NCBI GenBank assembly: GCA_030740295.1
Contig: JASLXP010001272.1
Location: forward strand, 1 to 6,469
Direction of reading: 5' to 3'
DNA: 6,469 bases
DNA from: Planctomycetota bacterium
GTDB lineage: Bacteria > Planctomycetota > PUPC01 > JACPCR01
A program made the translations under genes and the position numbers. The notes under the pieces are model-generated. The model made no database searches. It was given only the letters and a program-made list of their open reading frames with translations, and had not been told where the DNA came from. Below, piece after piece: positions 5,457-6,469 of this stretch; positions within the stretch are counted from its first letter, which is position 1, and each line of letters begins with the position of its first letter.

Positions 5457-6469
5457 TTGAACCTTTCCAAGATCCTTGTAACTGCCACTCTTGTCGTTTT
5501 CAGTGCGGTCGCCTGGCAGCGTTTTCTACCGTTCAAAGGCCTTCTGAACGGATCCGCCGATGGTGACTCGGAATCGGTGGATGACCCCGCCGCTACCGGC
5601 ATCTCATTCAATCCGACTGTTTCTGAACGGCGACTGCAATTGACTACCAGGGACGAAGAATCGGCTGATGCCGAGCCCAAAGCCGCCGCTGCCGTTGTGG
5701 AAGAAGGCAATCCGGAAGAGGGCGAGGAGACTGAGAAGGGCGAGATCGAAGAGGGGCAGGTCGTACCTGTTGAAAAAGGAGATTCTGATTTAGCTTCATC
5801 TGAGTCTGCTGAACGGTCTGAAGAGGAAGCAGAAGTCCAGACCGTTGATGCCGAAGACGCAGCAGTCGCCGAAGCCCGGAAGCCAGCAGAAGTTGTGACA
5901 GCGGCCGCGGACACTGCTGCGGCGATCTCGGATGAATCAACAACGACAGAGGTTGTCGTCGTGAATCCTCCTGCCGTTGAAGACAAAACAGCGGCTACGG
6001 GGGGAACGGCAGATTCAGAAAGCGCTAAGCCCAAAGATGAATTTGATGCCGTCTTCGAGGAGGCCGAAGCGAAGGAAGAAGAAGCGGCCCCGGCCCCGGC
6101 AGACAAAGAAAAAGCCAAGGATGAGTTTGATGCCGTTTTCGAAGAAGCGGAAGCGAAACAGACTGAAAAGAAGGAGACCGTAGAGGACAAGGCAGAGCCC
6201 AAAGATGAATTTGACGCTGCATTTGAAAATGCGGCGGCCGAAGAATCAACCTCCAAGGATGATACATCTGCTGAGAAGACCACCGCCGCCGACGAGAAGA
6301 CCACCGCCACCAATGAGAAGACGGAAACCACCGAGGCCCGTGTCCTCGAGACTGATGCGGCGGAACCGAGGGACACAGCCGAACCAGCTAAGGCCGGCGA
6401 GGAAGAAGTTTATGAGCCACCCAGTGATTTAGCTGAGCCGGCGTCTTCCGTCGAAGAAGAGGCTTTTAT
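5457..6469 (+). CDS. Acidic membrane-anchored repeat protein, unrecognised (3' end outside window)
   Basis: I do not recognise this protein. The frame is open from a TGA at 5427 to the window edge, and TTG 5457 is the only usual start codon before the hydrophobic N-terminus; no clear Shine-Dalgarno precedes it. The 337 visible residues start with MNLSKILVTATLVVFSAVAW (first residue read as Met): one lysine, then a hydrophobic segment (6-20), so a membrane anchor or a signal peptide (AVA at 17-19). The rest is low-complexity, dominated by Glu, Ala, Asp, Thr and Ser with no Cys, and probably disordered or helical outside the cytoplasm. Residues 193-276 hold three 28-residue repeats beginning KDEFDAVFEEAEAK, KDEFDAVFEEAEAK and KDEFDAAFENAAAE. 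Third-position changes between copies show that this frame, not the opposite-strand open frame, is coding. It is divergent from the transporter cluster and has its own promoter, so a functional link is not implied. A globular C-terminal domain may follow. Confidence 0.75.
   Translation, partial: MNLSKILVTATLVVFSAVAWQRFLPFKGLLNGSADGDSESVDDPAATGISFNPTVSERRLQLTTRDEESADAEPKAAAAVVEEGNPEEGEETEKGEIEEGQVVPVEKGDSDLASSESAERSEEEAEVQTVDAEDAAVAEARKPAEVVTAAADTAAAISDESTTTEVVVVNPPAVEDKTAATGGTADSESAKPKDEFDAVFEEAEAKEEEAAPAPADKEKAKDEFDAVFEEAEAKQTEKKETVEDKAEPKDEFDAAFENAAAEESTSKDDTSAEKTTAADEKTTATNEKTETTEARVLETDAAEPRDTAEPAKAGEEEVYEPPSDLAEPASSVEEEAF
6033..6284 (+). repeat. Three tandem 84-bp units encoding 28-residue repeats
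   Basis: Units begin at 6033, 6117 and 6201, exactly 84 bp apart. The first 14 codons of each are conserved (K-D-E-F-D-A-V/A-F-E-E/N-A), while the second 14 form a variable Glu/Lys/Ala/Thr linker. The DNA copies have diverged, mainly at third codon positions, so the duplication is old and the peptide motif is maintained. No fourth unit is visible after 6284. Confidence 0.85.

Noticed and set aside
5441..6376. 311-residue Ser/Ala/Val-rich open frame on the minus strand
   Set aside because: It is the antisense of the Glu/Ala-rich repeat gene; GAA, GAG and GCN codons read backwards give Ser, Phe, Leu and Gly-rich text. Differences between repeat copies are silent only in the plus frame.

Overview
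The window looks like a chromosomal stretch from a polysaccharide-degrading bacterium. The best guess is the Planctomycetes-Verrucomicrobia-Lentisphaerae group, because a sulfatase sits beside a large secreted heparinase II/III-type enzyme and a DegT-family aminotransferase, base composition is moderately GC-rich, and several genes appear to use GTG or TTG starts with variable Shine-Dalgarno sequences. This placement is inference from gene content; no rRNA or other phylogenetic marker is present.

Layout: (1) 3-212, plus strand, the last 69 codons of a sulfatase that begins outside the window. (2) 5160 to 249, minus strand, three genes in a row: a 10-helix DMT/EamA-like transporter (5160-4264), a DegT/DnrJ/EryC1 PLP-dependent aminotransferase (4167-2938) and an exported heparinase II/III-like lyase (2930-249). 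The last two are tightly linked: the lyase ribosome binding site overlaps the aminotransferase stop codon. Sulfatase and lyase converge, with 36 bp between their stops. (3) 5161-5456, a divergent intergenic region with a possible hairpin over the transporter ribosome binding site, a pair of direct repeats 74 bp apart, a G-poor heptad/pyrimidine tract that is G-rich on the minus strand, and a sigma70-like promoter facing right. (4) 5457 to the window end, plus strand, an unrecognised, very acidic, membrane-anchored protein containing three exact-length 28-residue repeats; its 3' end is outside the window.

Working model (inference): the sulfatase and lyase act outside the cytoplasm on a sulfated, uronic-acid-containing polysaccharide, while the transporter and cytoplasmic aminotransferase handle a small molecule or sugar derivative whose identity the sequence does not reveal. 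The acidic repeat protein is probably an independent unit. No RNA gene, mobile element or CRISPR array was seen. The most novel item is the repeat protein: its two best repeats differ by seven synonymous and no amino-acid-changing substitutions over 14 codons.
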